Origin: Mesorhizobium sp. GbtcB19 | Lineage (GTDB): Bacteria; Pseudomonadota; Alphaproteobacteria; Rhizobiales; Rhizobiaceae | Assembly (NCBI RefSeq): GCF_019091085.1 | Contig: NZ_JAGXJY010000009.1 | Span: forward strand, 124,001-188,000 | Length of the DNA stretch: 64,000 nt | Direction: 5' to 3' | Shown: positions 8,117 through 16,480 of the stretch, in pieces | How positions within the stretch are numbered: the stretch's first letter is position 1 | How the letters are laid out: each line of letters begins with the position of its first letter | Made by a program: the position numbers and the translations under genes | The notes under the pieces: generated by a model | Told to the model about the DNA's origin: nothing | Databases searched by the model: none | Seen by the model: the letters and a program-made list of their open reading frames with translations, nothing else

Positions 8117-9648
8117 GGCTGAACGGTAAACTGCTCCCCTTCCTGGCGGCCGGCGCGATCGGCCTGTTCTTGCTCGGCACCAATGCTCCGGGACTGATCG
8201 AAGCCAAGGCCGCAAGCGCCGGCGTATCGGCTTCCGTGGCCACGCAGCGCGTCAAGCTCGGCCTCAACAAATCCGTCGTCATCGATCTGCCGAGCGACGC
8301 CTATGACATCCTTGTCGCGAACCCTGCGGTCGCCGATGCCGTGACCCGCACGGCGCGGCGCATCTATCTGTTCGGCAAGGCGGTCGGCGAGACCAATATC
8401 TTTGTGTTCGGCCCCAATGGCGAGCAGATCGTCAGCCTCGACCTGGCCGTCGAGCGCGACGTCGCCGGGCTGGAGGATTATCTGAAGCGCTTCATCCCGT
8501 CCTCGCAGATCAAGGTCGAGCTGCTGAACGACAACGTCGTCCTGACGGGCATGGTCGACACACCCCTCGATGCCAAGCGTGCCGTCGACCTGGCAACCAT
8601 CTTCGTGTCCGGCGGTGAAGCGACGACGGGTCAATATTCGCAGACCGCGGCCGGCGGCTCGGTCAATGGCGGCGTCGACATCAACAACCCCGACCAGGAA
8701 CGCCGGGTCTCGAAGATCGTCAACCTGTTGCAGATCATCGGCGACGATCAGGTGACGCTCAAGGTGACGGTCGCCGAAGTCAGCCGCTCCGTAATGAAGC
8801 AGCTCGGCGTCAACATGTTCGGTAGCGGCGAGAGCAACGGCATCAGCTGGAAGGCGACGGGCGACAACCCCGTGGGGCTCGGCAAGCCCCTCAGCAATTC
8901 GGGATTCAATATCAGCTCGTCCTCGCTTCAGGCCTATGTCAACGCCTTGGAACAGTCGGGTGTGATGAAGACGCTCGCCGAGCCGACTCTGACGGCGGTT
9001 TCAGGCGAGAAGGCAACGTTCAAGGTTGGCGGCGAATATAATATTGTCTCCAGCCAAAACATTACCGATCCGGACATCACCAAAGGCATCCCTTCGAAGC
9101 TGACTTACCAGCTCGACAAGGTCGAGTACGGCATCGGATTGGAATTTCAACCGGTCGTGCTGTCCGCCGGCCGCATAAGCCTGAAGGTCCGGACCGCGGT
9201 CTCCGAGCCGACGACCGAAGGTTCCGCCGCATTTTCGACGGGCCAAAAGGACGTTCCCGCCGCGAGCATGCTGTCTATTCGCAAGCGTCTCGCCGACACC
9301 ACCGTCGAGCTTCCCTCCGGCGGCTCGATGATGATTGCGGGTCTTGTCCGCGACGATGTTCGGCAGGCTATCAGCCAATTTCCGGGCCTGGGCAAGATCC
9401 CTGTACTCGGCACGCTGTTCCGCAGCCGCGATTTCGTGCGCAACGAAAGCGAGCTCGTCATCATCATCACGCCCTATCTGACCCGGCCGGTGGCGCGCAA
9501 CGACCTGGCCAAGCCGGATGACAACTTCAATGCGGCGAGCGACGGCGCCGGCATGTTCCTCGGCCGCGTCAACCGCGTCTACGGCACCATGCAGACCGAC
9601 AGGCCGCCGGGCCGCTATCACGGCGTCGTCGGCTTCATCTACAAATGA
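8113..9648 (+). CDS. cpaC: Pilus secretin CpaC/RcpA
   Basis: 511 residues with a signal peptide (LLPFLAAGAIGLFLLG). The N-terminal pilus-assembly domain spans about residues 45-125 (KLGLNKSVVIDLPSDAYDIL), then a linker/BON-like part, then the secretin barrel in roughly residues 260-480, with the typical VELPSGGSMMIAGL segment and ESELVIIITPYL near the end. It forms the outer-membrane channel for the Flp pilus. It overlaps cpaB and cpaD by ATGA at both ends, so the three genes are tightly coupled. Confidence 0.96.
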   Translation: MRLNGKLLPFLAAGAIGLFLLGTNAPGLIEAKAASAGVSASVATQRVKLGLNKSVVIDLPSDAYDILVANPAVADAVTRTARRIYLFGKAVGETNIFVFGPNGEQIVSLDLAVERDVAGLEDYLKRFIPSSQIKVELLNDNVVLTGMVDTPLDAKRAVDLATIFVSGGEATTGQYSQTAAGGSVNGGVDINNPDQERRVSKIVNLLQIIGDDQVTLKVTVAEVSRSVMKQLGVNMFGSGESNGISWKATGDNPVGLGKPLSNSGFNISSSSLQAYVNALEQSGVMKTLAEPTLTAVSGEKATFKVGGEYNIVSSQNITDPDITKGIPSKLTYQLDKVEYGIGLEFQPVVLSAGRISLKVRTAVSEPTTEGSAAFSTGQKDVPAASMLSIRKRLADTTVELPSGGSMMIAGLVRDDVRQAISQFPGLGKIPVLGTLFRSRDFVRNESELVIIITPYLTRPVARNDLAKPDDNFNAASDGAGMFLGRVNRVYGTMQTDRPPGRYHGVVGFIYK

Positions 9649-10400
9649 GTGGGAATGCGGATATGTCCAAGTCAGCATCGAAGGTCATGACGGTCCGGAC
9701 AGCATCCGGTATCACGAGGATCCGTCGGCAGGTGGTGCCGGCACTGGCGGTTATGCTTGCAGCATCGCTTGCCGGCTGCGCCAACTGGCATCGTGACAGC
9801 GTTACGGTCGGGGCGATACCGGACGATTACCGCACGACCCATCCGATCGTCATCGCCGAGAAGAACCAGAAGATCGACCTGCCGGTCGGCGCCGGCGATC
9901 GCGGCATGACGGGCGCGCAGCGCGACACGCTGCTTGGATTCCTCGACGGCTACGACAAAGGTGCCGCTCCGTCGCTGACCATCGCAATCCCGCGCGGCTC
10001 GGCCAATGAGGTGGCGGCGCTGGTGGCGGGTCGCGACTTCGCTCGGCTCGCCGTGGCCGCCGGCATCAAGCGCAACCGTATCGTCATGACATCCTATCAG
10101 TCGGATGTGCCGGAGGCCTCGGCGCCGGTGCGTGTCGCCTTCGTCGCGGTGCGGGCCCAGACCGACAAATGCGGCCGTTGGCCCGAGGACATGCTGGAGA
10201 CGTCCGAGAACAAGCACTATGCCGATTTCGGCTGCTCCTATCAGAACAATCTCGCGGCCCAGGTGGCCAATCCCAACGACTTGCTGGGGCCGCGCAAGCA
10301 GACCGACATCGATGCCGAAAACCGCGGCGCGGTGATCGACCTTTATCGCGCGCGCGGCATTTCGAACGAGTTCCTCGGCAACTCGGAAGTGACTTACTGA
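9645..10400 (+). CDS. cpaD: Pilus assembly lipoprotein CpaD
   Basis: 251 residues from the ATGA-overlapping start; a second ATG at 9663 (MSKSASK) is also possible. A hydrophobic segment ends in the lipobox LAGC (cysteine about residue 45 from the first start), so this is an outer-membrane lipoprotein. The C-terminal region contains the CpaD-family segments NLAAQVANPNDLLGPR and NRGAVIDLYR. It is thought to help CpaC assembly. It is followed 39 bp later by cpaE. Confidence 0.95.
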   Translation: MSGNADMSKSASKVMTVRTASGITRIRRQVVPALAVMLAASLAGCANWHRDSVTVGAIPDDYRTTHPIVIAEKNQKIDLPVGAGDRGMTGAQRDTLLGFLDGYDKGAAPSLTIAIPRGSANEVAALVAGRDFARLAVAAGIKRNRIVMTSYQSDVPEASAPVRVAFVAVRAQTDKCGRWPEDMLETSENKHYADFGCSYQNNLAAQVANPNDLLGPRKQTDIDAENRGAVIDLYRARGISNEFLGNSEVTY

Positions 10401-10439
10401 GCCGCGCCGGACGACGAAGAGAGCAGTCACGGAAAGAGC

Positions 10440-11729
10440 ATGACGATGAGCAATCTTGCCTACGACACGCCCGCGGAGACCGGCGACCTTTCGCAGCAGG
10501 ACATCGCCGCCATGCAGGCGCTGCGTCCGGTGCCGCGCATTTCGATCCAGGCCTTCTGCGAGACCGAGGGTGTCGCCAACCCCGTGGAGCGCGCCGGCGA
10601 GGATCGCCGCATGGCCAAGGCCCATCTCAAGGTCCATATGGGCGGCGTCCCGACGGCGATCGAGTTCTACCAGTCCGCGCCGACACCGAACCTGATCCTG
10701 CTGGAATCGCGCAGCGAACCGCAGCAGCTGCTCGAACAACTCGGCCAGCTGGCGGAATATTGCGATCCGTCCTCCAAGGTCGTGGTCATCGGCCACTACA
10801 ATGATGTCGGGCTGTACCGCGAGCTGATCCGTTCAGGAATTTCCGAATACGTCATCGCGCCGGTCTCGATGACCGACATCGTCAGCGTCGTGTCGTCGAT
10901 CTTCGTCGATCCGGAATCGGAGCCGATCGGCCGCTCGATCGCCTTCATCGGCGCCAAGGGCGGCGTCGGCTCCTCTACCATCGCCCACAATGTCGCCTGG
11001 GCGATGTCGTCGCTGTTCAAATCGGAAGTCGTCATCGCCGATCTCGATCTCGCTTTCGGCACGGCCAACATCAATTTCGACCAGGACCCGGCGCAAGGCA
11101 TCGCCGAGGCCGTGTTTTCGCCCGAGCGGGTCGACGAGGTCTATCTCGATCGCCTGCTCGCGCAATGCGCCGAACATCTGTCGCTGCTCGCTGCCCCTTC
11201 CACGCTCGAGCGCGTCTATGATTTCGACGCCGAGGCCTTCTCGCAGATCATCGAGACGGCGCAGCGCAGCGCGCCTCTGCTTGTGCTCGATATGCCGCAT
11301 GTCTGGAGCGGGTGGACGAAGAGCACGCTGATCAAAGCCGACGAGATCGTCATCACCGCCACGCCCGAACTGGCAAATCTTCGCAACACCAAGAACATGG
11401 TCGACATGCTGAAGCGGCTGCGTCCGAACGATCCGCCGCCGAAGCTGATCATCAACCAGGCGGGGGTGCCGAAGCGGCCGGAGATCGCGGCTGCCGATTT
11501 CGCCGAACCGCTTGGCATCACGCCGATGGCGGTGATCAACTTCGAACCGCTGCTGTTCGGCAATGCCGCCAACAACGGCCGCATGCTGAGCGAAATGGAC
11601 GCCAAGAACCCGGTCGTCGCCACCATCAATGAAATCGCGCATGTGCTGACCGGACGCAGCGAAATCAAGGCAAAGAAGAAGGCAGGCCTGGGCTCGATCC
11701 TCGGCAAGCTCTCGCGCAACAAGAAGTGA
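10440..11729 (+). CDS. cpaE: Pilus assembly ATPase-like protein CpaE/TadZ
   Basis: 429 residues. An N-terminal receiver-like domain (about 40-160) is followed by a MinD/ParA-type nucleotide-binding domain. The deviant Walker A reads KGGVGSSTIAHN (K173): the signature lysine is kept, but the usual P-loop lysine is replaced by serine, as I recall for CpaE/TadZ proteins. The family localises the Tad machinery to the pole. The start MTMSNLAY at 10440 follows an AAAGAG-type ribosome site. It lies between cpaD and cpaF. Confidence 0.95.
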   Translation: MTMSNLAYDTPAETGDLSQQDIAAMQALRPVPRISIQAFCETEGVANPVERAGEDRRMAKAHLKVHMGGVPTAIEFYQSAPTPNLILLESRSEPQQLLEQLGQLAEYCDPSSKVVVIGHYNDVGLYRELIRSGISEYVIAPVSMTDIVSVVSSIFVDPESEPIGRSIAFIGAKGGVGSSTIAHNVAWAMSSLFKSEVVIADLDLAFGTANINFDQDPAQGIAEAVFSPERVDEVYLDRLLAQCAEHLSLLAAPSTLERVYDFDAEAFSQIIETAQRSAPLLVLDMPHVWSGWTKSTLIKADEIVITATPELANLRNTKNMVDMLKRLRPNDPPPKLIINQAGVPKRPEIAAADFAEPLGITPMAVINFEPLLFGNAANNGRMLSEMDAKNPVVATINEIAHVLTGRSEIKAKKKAGLGSILGKLSRNKK

Positions 11730-11759
11730 CGCTGATTGAGCGGCATCGGGTAGTCGATC

Positions 11760-13256
11760 ATGTTTGGTAAACGAGGCAAAGACGACGGCAACCGGGCGAC
11801 GCCCGAATTCCGTCCGCCAGCTGCTCCCGCCGCTCCCGCTCCAACCGGAACGATGACGGCCGAGCGGCCGGCAGCGCCCGCATCCAGCGCGCCAGCCGCC
11901 CCACCGACCCGCCGTCCGGTCGAGGCGCCGCCGATGGCGCCCGAGCCGCCGAGACGGGTCCAGCGTGAGCGCTCGGAGACCTACTACGACACCAAGAGCC
12001 AGGTTTTTTCCGCGCTCATCGATACGATCGACCTGTCGCAACTCGCCAAGCTCGATCCCGAAACCGCGCGCGAGGAAATCCGCGACATCGTCAACGACAT
12101 CATCGCGATCAAGAACTTCGCGATGTCGATCTCCGAGCAGGAGGAATTGCTCGAGGACATCTGCAATGACGTTCTGGGCTATGGACCGCTGGAGCCCTTG
12201 CTTGCCCGCGACGACATCGCCGACATCATGGTCAACGGCTCCAAGAACGTCTACATCGAAGTCAACGGCAGGGTCGAACAGACCGGCGTCCGTTTCCGTG
12301 ACAACCAGCAGCTGCTCAACATCTGTCAGCGTATCGTCAGCCAGGTCGGCCGCCGCGTCGATGAATCGAGCCCGATCTGCGACGCGCGCCTTCCCGACGG
12401 CTCGCGCGTCAACGTCATCGCGCCGCCGCTGTCGATCGACGGCACCGCGCTCACCATCCGCAAATTCAAGAAGGACAAGCTGACGCTCGACCAACTGGTC
12501 AAGTTCGGCGCCATCTCGCCGCAGGGCGCCGAGATCCTCAAGATCATCGGTCGCGTCCGCTGCAACGTCGTCATTTCGGGCGGCACCGGCTCCGGCAAGA
12601 CGACGCTGCTCAACTGCCTGACCAACTACATCGACCGCGAGGAACGCGTCATCACCTGCGAGGATTCGGCCGAGCTGCAGCTGCAGCAACCGCACGTGGT
12701 CCGTCTCGAAACCCGGCCGCCCAATCTTGAGGGCGAGGGCGAGGTGACCATGCGCGACCTGGTCAAGAACTGCCTGCGCATGCGCCCCGAGCGGATCATC
12801 GTCGGCGAAGTGCGCGGACCGGAAGTGTTCGACCTTCTGCAGGCGATGAACACCGGTCACGACGGTTCCATGGGAACGATCCACTCCAACAGCCCGCGCG
12901 AATGCCTCAACCGTATCGAATCGATGATCGCGATGGGCGGCTATTCGCTGCCGCAGCGCACGGTGCGTGAGATCGTCGTCGGCTCGATCGACGTGATCAT
13001 CCAGGCCGCCCGCCTGCGCGACGGCTCGCGCCGCATCACCCACATCACCGAGGTGGTGGGCATGGAAGGCGACGTCATCATCACCCAGGATCTTGTCCTC
13101 TATAACATCAAGGGCGAGGACTCGGCCGGCCGGCTGGTCGGCGAGCATGTGTCGACAGGCATCGGCCGCCCGCATTTCTGGGACCGTGCTCGCTACTATG
13201 GCGAGGAGCAGCGCCTCGCCAATGCGCTCGAGGCCATGGAGAAGCGAGCTGATTGA
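11760..13256 (+). CDS. cpaF: Pilus motor ATPase CpaF/TadA
   Basis: 498 residues. A proline/alanine-rich N-terminal tail (about 1-70) precedes a type II/IV secretion ATPase. Walker A GGTGSGKTT is at about residues 273-281. The Asp box is in TCEDSAELQLQQ, Walker B in RPERIIVGEVRGPE, and the His box in GHDGSMGTIHSNSP. It powers pilus assembly from the cytoplasmic face of the inner membrane. It is separated from tadB by a palindromic element, which is unusual in an otherwise compact operon. Confidence 0.97.
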   Translation: MFGKRGKDDGNRATPEFRPPAAPAAPAPTGTMTAERPAAPASSAPAAPPTRRPVEAPPMAPEPPRRVQRERSETYYDTKSQVFSALIDTIDLSQLAKLDPETAREEIRDIVNDIIAIKNFAMSISEQEELLEDICNDVLGYGPLEPLLARDDIADIMVNGSKNVYIEVNGRVEQTGVRFRDNQQLLNICQRIVSQVGRRVDESSPICDARLPDGSRVNVIAPPLSIDGTALTIRKFKKDKLTLDQLVKFGAISPQGAEILKIIGRVRCNVVISGGTGSGKTTLLNCLTNYIDREERVITCEDSAELQLQQPHVVRLETRPPNLEGEGEVTMRDLVKNCLRMRPERIIVGEVRGPEVFDLLQAMNTGHDGSMGTIHSNSPRECLNRIESMIAMGGYSLPQRTVREIVVGSIDVIIQAARLRDGSRRITHITEVVGMEGDVIITQDLVLYNIKGEDSAGRLVGEHVSTGIGRPHFWDRARYYGEEQRLANALEAMEKRAD

Positions 13257-13273
13257 TGCATATGGAGGTTGGA

Positions 13274-13374
13274 AGCAAATCCAGGAAAAGTGTGAGGCGG
13301 TTTTCCGTCCGGAATTGCGTCAATACAAAGAGATAGGGCGGTTCGCCGTTTCTTGCGAACGGCGTATTGCCCTA
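13274..13374 (+). repeat. Palindromic intergenic element, family A, copy 2 (two hairpins)
   Basis: Inserted between cpaF and tadB inside the pilus operon. The first hairpin has a degenerate left arm (CAAATCC) against GGAATTG, with loop GTGTGAGGCGG. The linker reads CAATACAAAG. The second hairpin pairs TAGGGC (13334-13339) with GCCCTA (13369-13374) and GTTCGC with GCGAAC inside it. Confidence 0.88.
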
Positions 13375-13387
13375 GGGGCTTCGGTCG

Positions 13388-14401
13388 ATGTTCGGAATTG
13401 ACACCACCGTACTGGCGTTTGTCGTGCTCGCCGGCTTCAGTGCCGGCGCGGTGGCCTATGCTTTCCTGTTCACACGCATCGACAACGAGAAGCAGGCCGG
13501 CAAGCGGCTTCAGACCATCAAGACCGCCGAAACCGACCGATCCGTGGTGAAAGCCACGCGCGACCGCGCCGCGGAAGCGGTCAAGCGGCGCAAGAGTGTG
13601 CAGGACTCGCTCAAGCAGCTCGACGAGAAGCAGAAGGCCAACGATCTCAACGTCAAGAAACCGCCGCTGAAGGTCCAGATCCGCCAGGCCGGCATGAAGG
13701 TTTCGATCGAACGCTTCTATATGTATTCCGCTGTTTGCGGCCTCGTGCTCACGGCCCTTCTCTTTTTCATAGGCGCGCCGTTGTGGGCTCTGCCCGGCGC
13801 CTTGCTGGCCGGTGGCCTCGGCCTGCCGCGCTGGTTCGTCTCGTTTCGCCGCTCACGCCGCGTCAAGGCCTTCCTGGAAGAATTTCCGAACGCGCTCGAC
13901 ATCATTGTGCGCGCGGTCAAGTCCGGCCTGCCGCTCAATGACGCGATCCGCCTGATCGCCAACGAGTCGCCCGAGCCGGTCCGGTCCGAGTTCCGCCGCA
14001 TCGTCGATTCCCAGCAGATGGGCCTGTCTGTGCCCGACGCGGCCATGCGCATGTCCGAGACCATGCCTTGCACCGAGGCGGGCTTCTTCGGCATCGTCAT
14101 CCAGATCCAGTCGCAGGCTGGCGGCAACCTGTCCGAGGCGCTGGGCAATCTTTCGCGCGTCCTACGCGACCGCAAGAAGATGAAGGCCAAGGTCCAGGCG
14201 CTGTCGATGGAAGCCAAGGCATCCGCCATCATCATCGGCGCCTTGCCTTTCGTCGTCGCCTTCCTCGTCTATCTGTCGAGCCCGAATTACATCATGCCGC
14301 TGTTCACCACCAGCGTCGGCCACCTGATCCTGGGCTGTTCGGGCGTCTGGATGTCGATCGGCATCCTGGTGATGCGCAAGATGATGAACTTCGAAGTGTA
14401 G
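13388..14401 (+). CDS. tadB: Inner-membrane pilus platform protein TadB
   Basis: 337 residues. An N-terminal membrane helix (TTVLAFVVLAGFSAGAVAYA) and a charged cytoplasmic stretch are followed by two central helices and a type II secretion F-type domain (FPNALDIIVRAVKSGLPLND...). C-terminal helices end the protein. TadB and TadC form the inner-membrane platform that CpaF acts on. The start at 13388 directly follows a palindromic element. tadC begins 13 bp after its stop. Confidence 0.95.
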   Translation: MFGIDTTVLAFVVLAGFSAGAVAYAFLFTRIDNEKQAGKRLQTIKTAETDRSVVKATRDRAAEAVKRRKSVQDSLKQLDEKQKANDLNVKKPPLKVQIRQAGMKVSIERFYMYSAVCGLVLTALLFFIGAPLWALPGALLAGGLGLPRWFVSFRRSRRVKAFLEEFPNALDIIVRAVKSGLPLNDAIRLIANESPEPVRSEFRRIVDSQQMGLSVPDAAMRMSETMPCTEAGFFGIVIQIQSQAGGNLSEALGNLSRVLRDRKKMKAKVQALSMEAKASAIIIGALPFVVAFLVYLSSPNYIMPLFTTSVGHLILGCSGVWMSIGILVMRKMMNFEV

Positions 14402-14414
14402 GGGCGCGGATCCA

Positions 14415-15431
14415 GTGACAGAACAGGTCATCAAGACACTCACCGACCCTTCCTTCCTGATCGCGATGCTGGTTGCCATCGCCGTGTTCGCGACCGTCTT
14501 CACGCTCATGCCGGCGCTCGGCGGCACGTCGCTCAAGTCGCGCATGAAGAGCGTCGCGCTCGAACGCGACAAACTGCGCGCCGAGCAGCGTGCGCGGCTG
14601 GCCAACGAGGCCGACCGCCGCCGCAAGGGGCTGCGCGAGGAACAGTCGATCGGCATGCGCAACATTGTCGACCGGCTGGACCTGAGGCGCGCGCTTGCCG
14701 ACGAAAGCACGATCCAGAAGCTCAAGGTCGCGGGTTTTCGCGGCCAGAACCCGCTGACGCGCTTCCTGTTCTTCCGCCTCGTGCTGCCATTCGTCGGCTT
14801 TGCACTGGCGGCCATCTACCTGTTCGTGCTCGGCGGTCTGCCGCAGCAGCCGGCCTTCATCAAGCTGTTCGTCTGCGTCGTCGTCGCCTATGGCGGCTTC
14901 TACGCGCCGATCCTCTACGTCAACAACCGGGCGACCAAGCGCAAGCAGTCGATCCAGCTGGCGTGGCCGGACGCGCTCGACCTGATGCTGATCTGCGTGG
15001 AATCCGGCATGTCGGTGGAAGCGGCCTTGCGCAGGGTCGCCGATGAAATCGGCGCGCAGTCGGTGCCGCTTGCCGAAGAATTCGTGCTCACCAACGCCGA
15101 GCTGTCCTATCTGCAGGATCGCAAGGTCGCCTATGAAAACCTGGCAAGCCGCACCGGCCTGGAATCGGTGAAGTCGGTTTCCCAGGCCCTGGTCCAGGCC
15201 GAACGCTACGGCACGCCGGTGGCGCACGCGCTGCGCGTGCTCGCCTCGGAAAGCCGTGACATGCGCATGAATGCGGCCGAGAAGAAGGCGGCGGCACTTC
15301 CGCCGAAGCTCACCGTGCCGATGATCCTGTTTTTCCTGCCGGTTCTGTTCGCGATCATTCTGGGCCCTGCCGGCATCCAGGTCAGCCAGCGCGGCATCTT
15401 CGGCGACCAGCATAGTTCCTCGAGCCAGTAA
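14415..15431 (+). CDS. tadC: Inner-membrane pilus platform protein TadC
   Basis: 338 residues with the same plan as TadB: an N-terminal membrane helix, two middle helices (FRLVLPFVGFALAAIYLFVL), a type II secretion F domain (WPDALDLMLICVESGMSVEAAL) and a C-terminal membrane pair (LTVPMILFFLPVLFAIIL). It pairs with TadB. It is the last plus-strand gene of the locus and is followed by a strong bidirectional terminator. Confidence 0.95.
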   Translation: MTEQVIKTLTDPSFLIAMLVAIAVFATVFTLMPALGGTSLKSRMKSVALERDKLRAEQRARLANEADRRRKGLREEQSIGMRNIVDRLDLRRALADESTIQKLKVAGFRGQNPLTRFLFFRLVLPFVGFALAAIYLFVLGGLPQQPAFIKLFVCVVVAYGGFYAPILYVNNRATKRKQSIQLAWPDALDLMLICVESGMSVEAALRRVADEIGAQSVPLAEEFVLTNAELSYLQDRKVAYENLASRTGLESVKSVSQALVQAERYGTPVAHALRVLASESRDMRMNAAEKKAAALPPKLTVPMILFFLPVLFAIILGPAGIQVSQRGIFGDQHSSSSQ

Positions 15432-15446
15432 GCCGTCGGTTCGCCT

Positions 15447-15485
15447 AATCAAAAAGCCGCGCGGGGTTCGCGCGGCTTTTTGATT
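15447..15485. terminator. Bidirectional terminator between tadC and tadD
   Basis: Near-perfect inverted repeat: AAAAAGCCGCGCG on the left, CGCGCGGCTTTTT on the right, with a loop of a few bases. The A-tract/T-tract symmetry lets it work for tadC (plus) and for the convergent tadD (minus, ending at 15524). Confidence 0.93.
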
Positions 15486-15523
15486 TTCGGCAGCGGTGGG
15501 CGCCGTCGCCAGCGCCACCACGG

Positions 15524-16357
15524 TCAGTTCGTGGCGACTTTCGCCTTGTCTTTGTTCTTGTCCTGATCCTTCAGCTGGTTCCAGGCGTTCTGCTGGGCAA
15601 GCATCTGGCGCAGATAGGCGACGTTGGCCTGCGCCTGCTCGGGCGACAGTTCCTGCGAGGCGATCTTCTCGGCCTCGTCGAAGCGGCCCTGCAGGCCCAC
15701 CACCAACGCCAGGTTCTGCCGCACCCGGCTGTCGGCGCCGGGCTGTTGCGCGGCCGAGCGCATATAGGTTTCGGCCGTGCGCAGGTCGCCTTCGAGCACA
15801 TAGGACATGCCGAGATTGGACAGCACCGAAGGCTCGTTCGGCTTGAGCTCCAGCGCCTTGCGGTAGTCCTGCCGCGCCTCGTCCTTCTGTCCCATCTGGT
15901 CGAGAATCGCGGCTTCCGCCGACACCAGCTTCCAGTCGGGATATTCGGGCGTCTGCGCGCGGCGCACGGCGTCGAGCGCCGGCTCGAACTGGCCGTTGGC
16001 GGCAAGCGCCTTGCCATAGGCGGCAAGCACGTCGCGATCCTTGGGATAGGCGATCGCCAGCTTGCGTATAACCGCCAGCGACTGGTCGGCATCGCCGTCC
16101 ATCTGCAGCGCCGCCGCGAAATTGATCGCCAGGCGCTTGTCGTTCGGGTTGCGGGCATAGGATTGGCCGAGCCTGGACGTTGCGGTGTGCAAGTCGTCTG
16201 CCGACATCGTTTCCAGCGGCTTGCTGTCGGAACGCGAGATGGAGCCGGTGGTGAATTTGCTGGTGCTGCCGCAGCCCGCGACGCTGGCCGCCAGTACCGC
16301 CATGAACGCGGTGGTGATCAGACGCTTGGCTGTAACGTTCGAGGCTGTGGTAGGCAT
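15524..16357 (-). CDS. tadD: TPR lipoprotein TadD
   Basis: 277 residues. A lipoprotein signal ends in the lipobox VAGC (cysteine 29). Tetratricopeptide-type helices follow (NPNDKRLAINFAAALQMDGD; ELKPNEPSVLSNLGMSYVLE; RQNLALVVGLQGRFDEAEKI). TadD is the pilotin-like TPR lipoprotein of Tad systems, thought to assist the secretin at the outer membrane. It is convergent with tadC and shares its terminator. Confidence 0.9.
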   Translation of the reverse strand: MPTTASNVTAKRLITTAFMAVLAASVAGCGSTSKFTTGSISRSDSKPLETMSADDLHTATSRLGQSYARNPNDKRLAINFAAALQMDGDADQSLAVIRKLAIAYPKDRDVLAAYGKALAANGQFEPALDAVRRAQTPEYPDWKLVSAEAAILDQMGQKDEARQDYRKALELKPNEPSVLSNLGMSYVLEGDLRTAETYMRSAAQQPGADSRVRQNLALVVGLQGRFDEAEKIASQELSPEQAQANVAYLRQMLAQQNAWNQLKDQDKNKDKAKVATN

Positions 16358-16480
16358 CTGCGCCTAGTCTCCATTCCTGTGCGGCCATTGCCTAGCCGTC
16401 TTCCCTCCCGCAGAAATATTCTGTTAACCCTAACGGACCGTTAAGAAGCGCCGACTCGTCGTTCGGCCGGAGATCATCGC

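Noticed and set aside
10833..13175. 780-codon minus-strand frame over cpaE and cpaF
   Set aside because: High GC keeps the antisense frame open; the sense frames hold unmistakable ATPase motifs.
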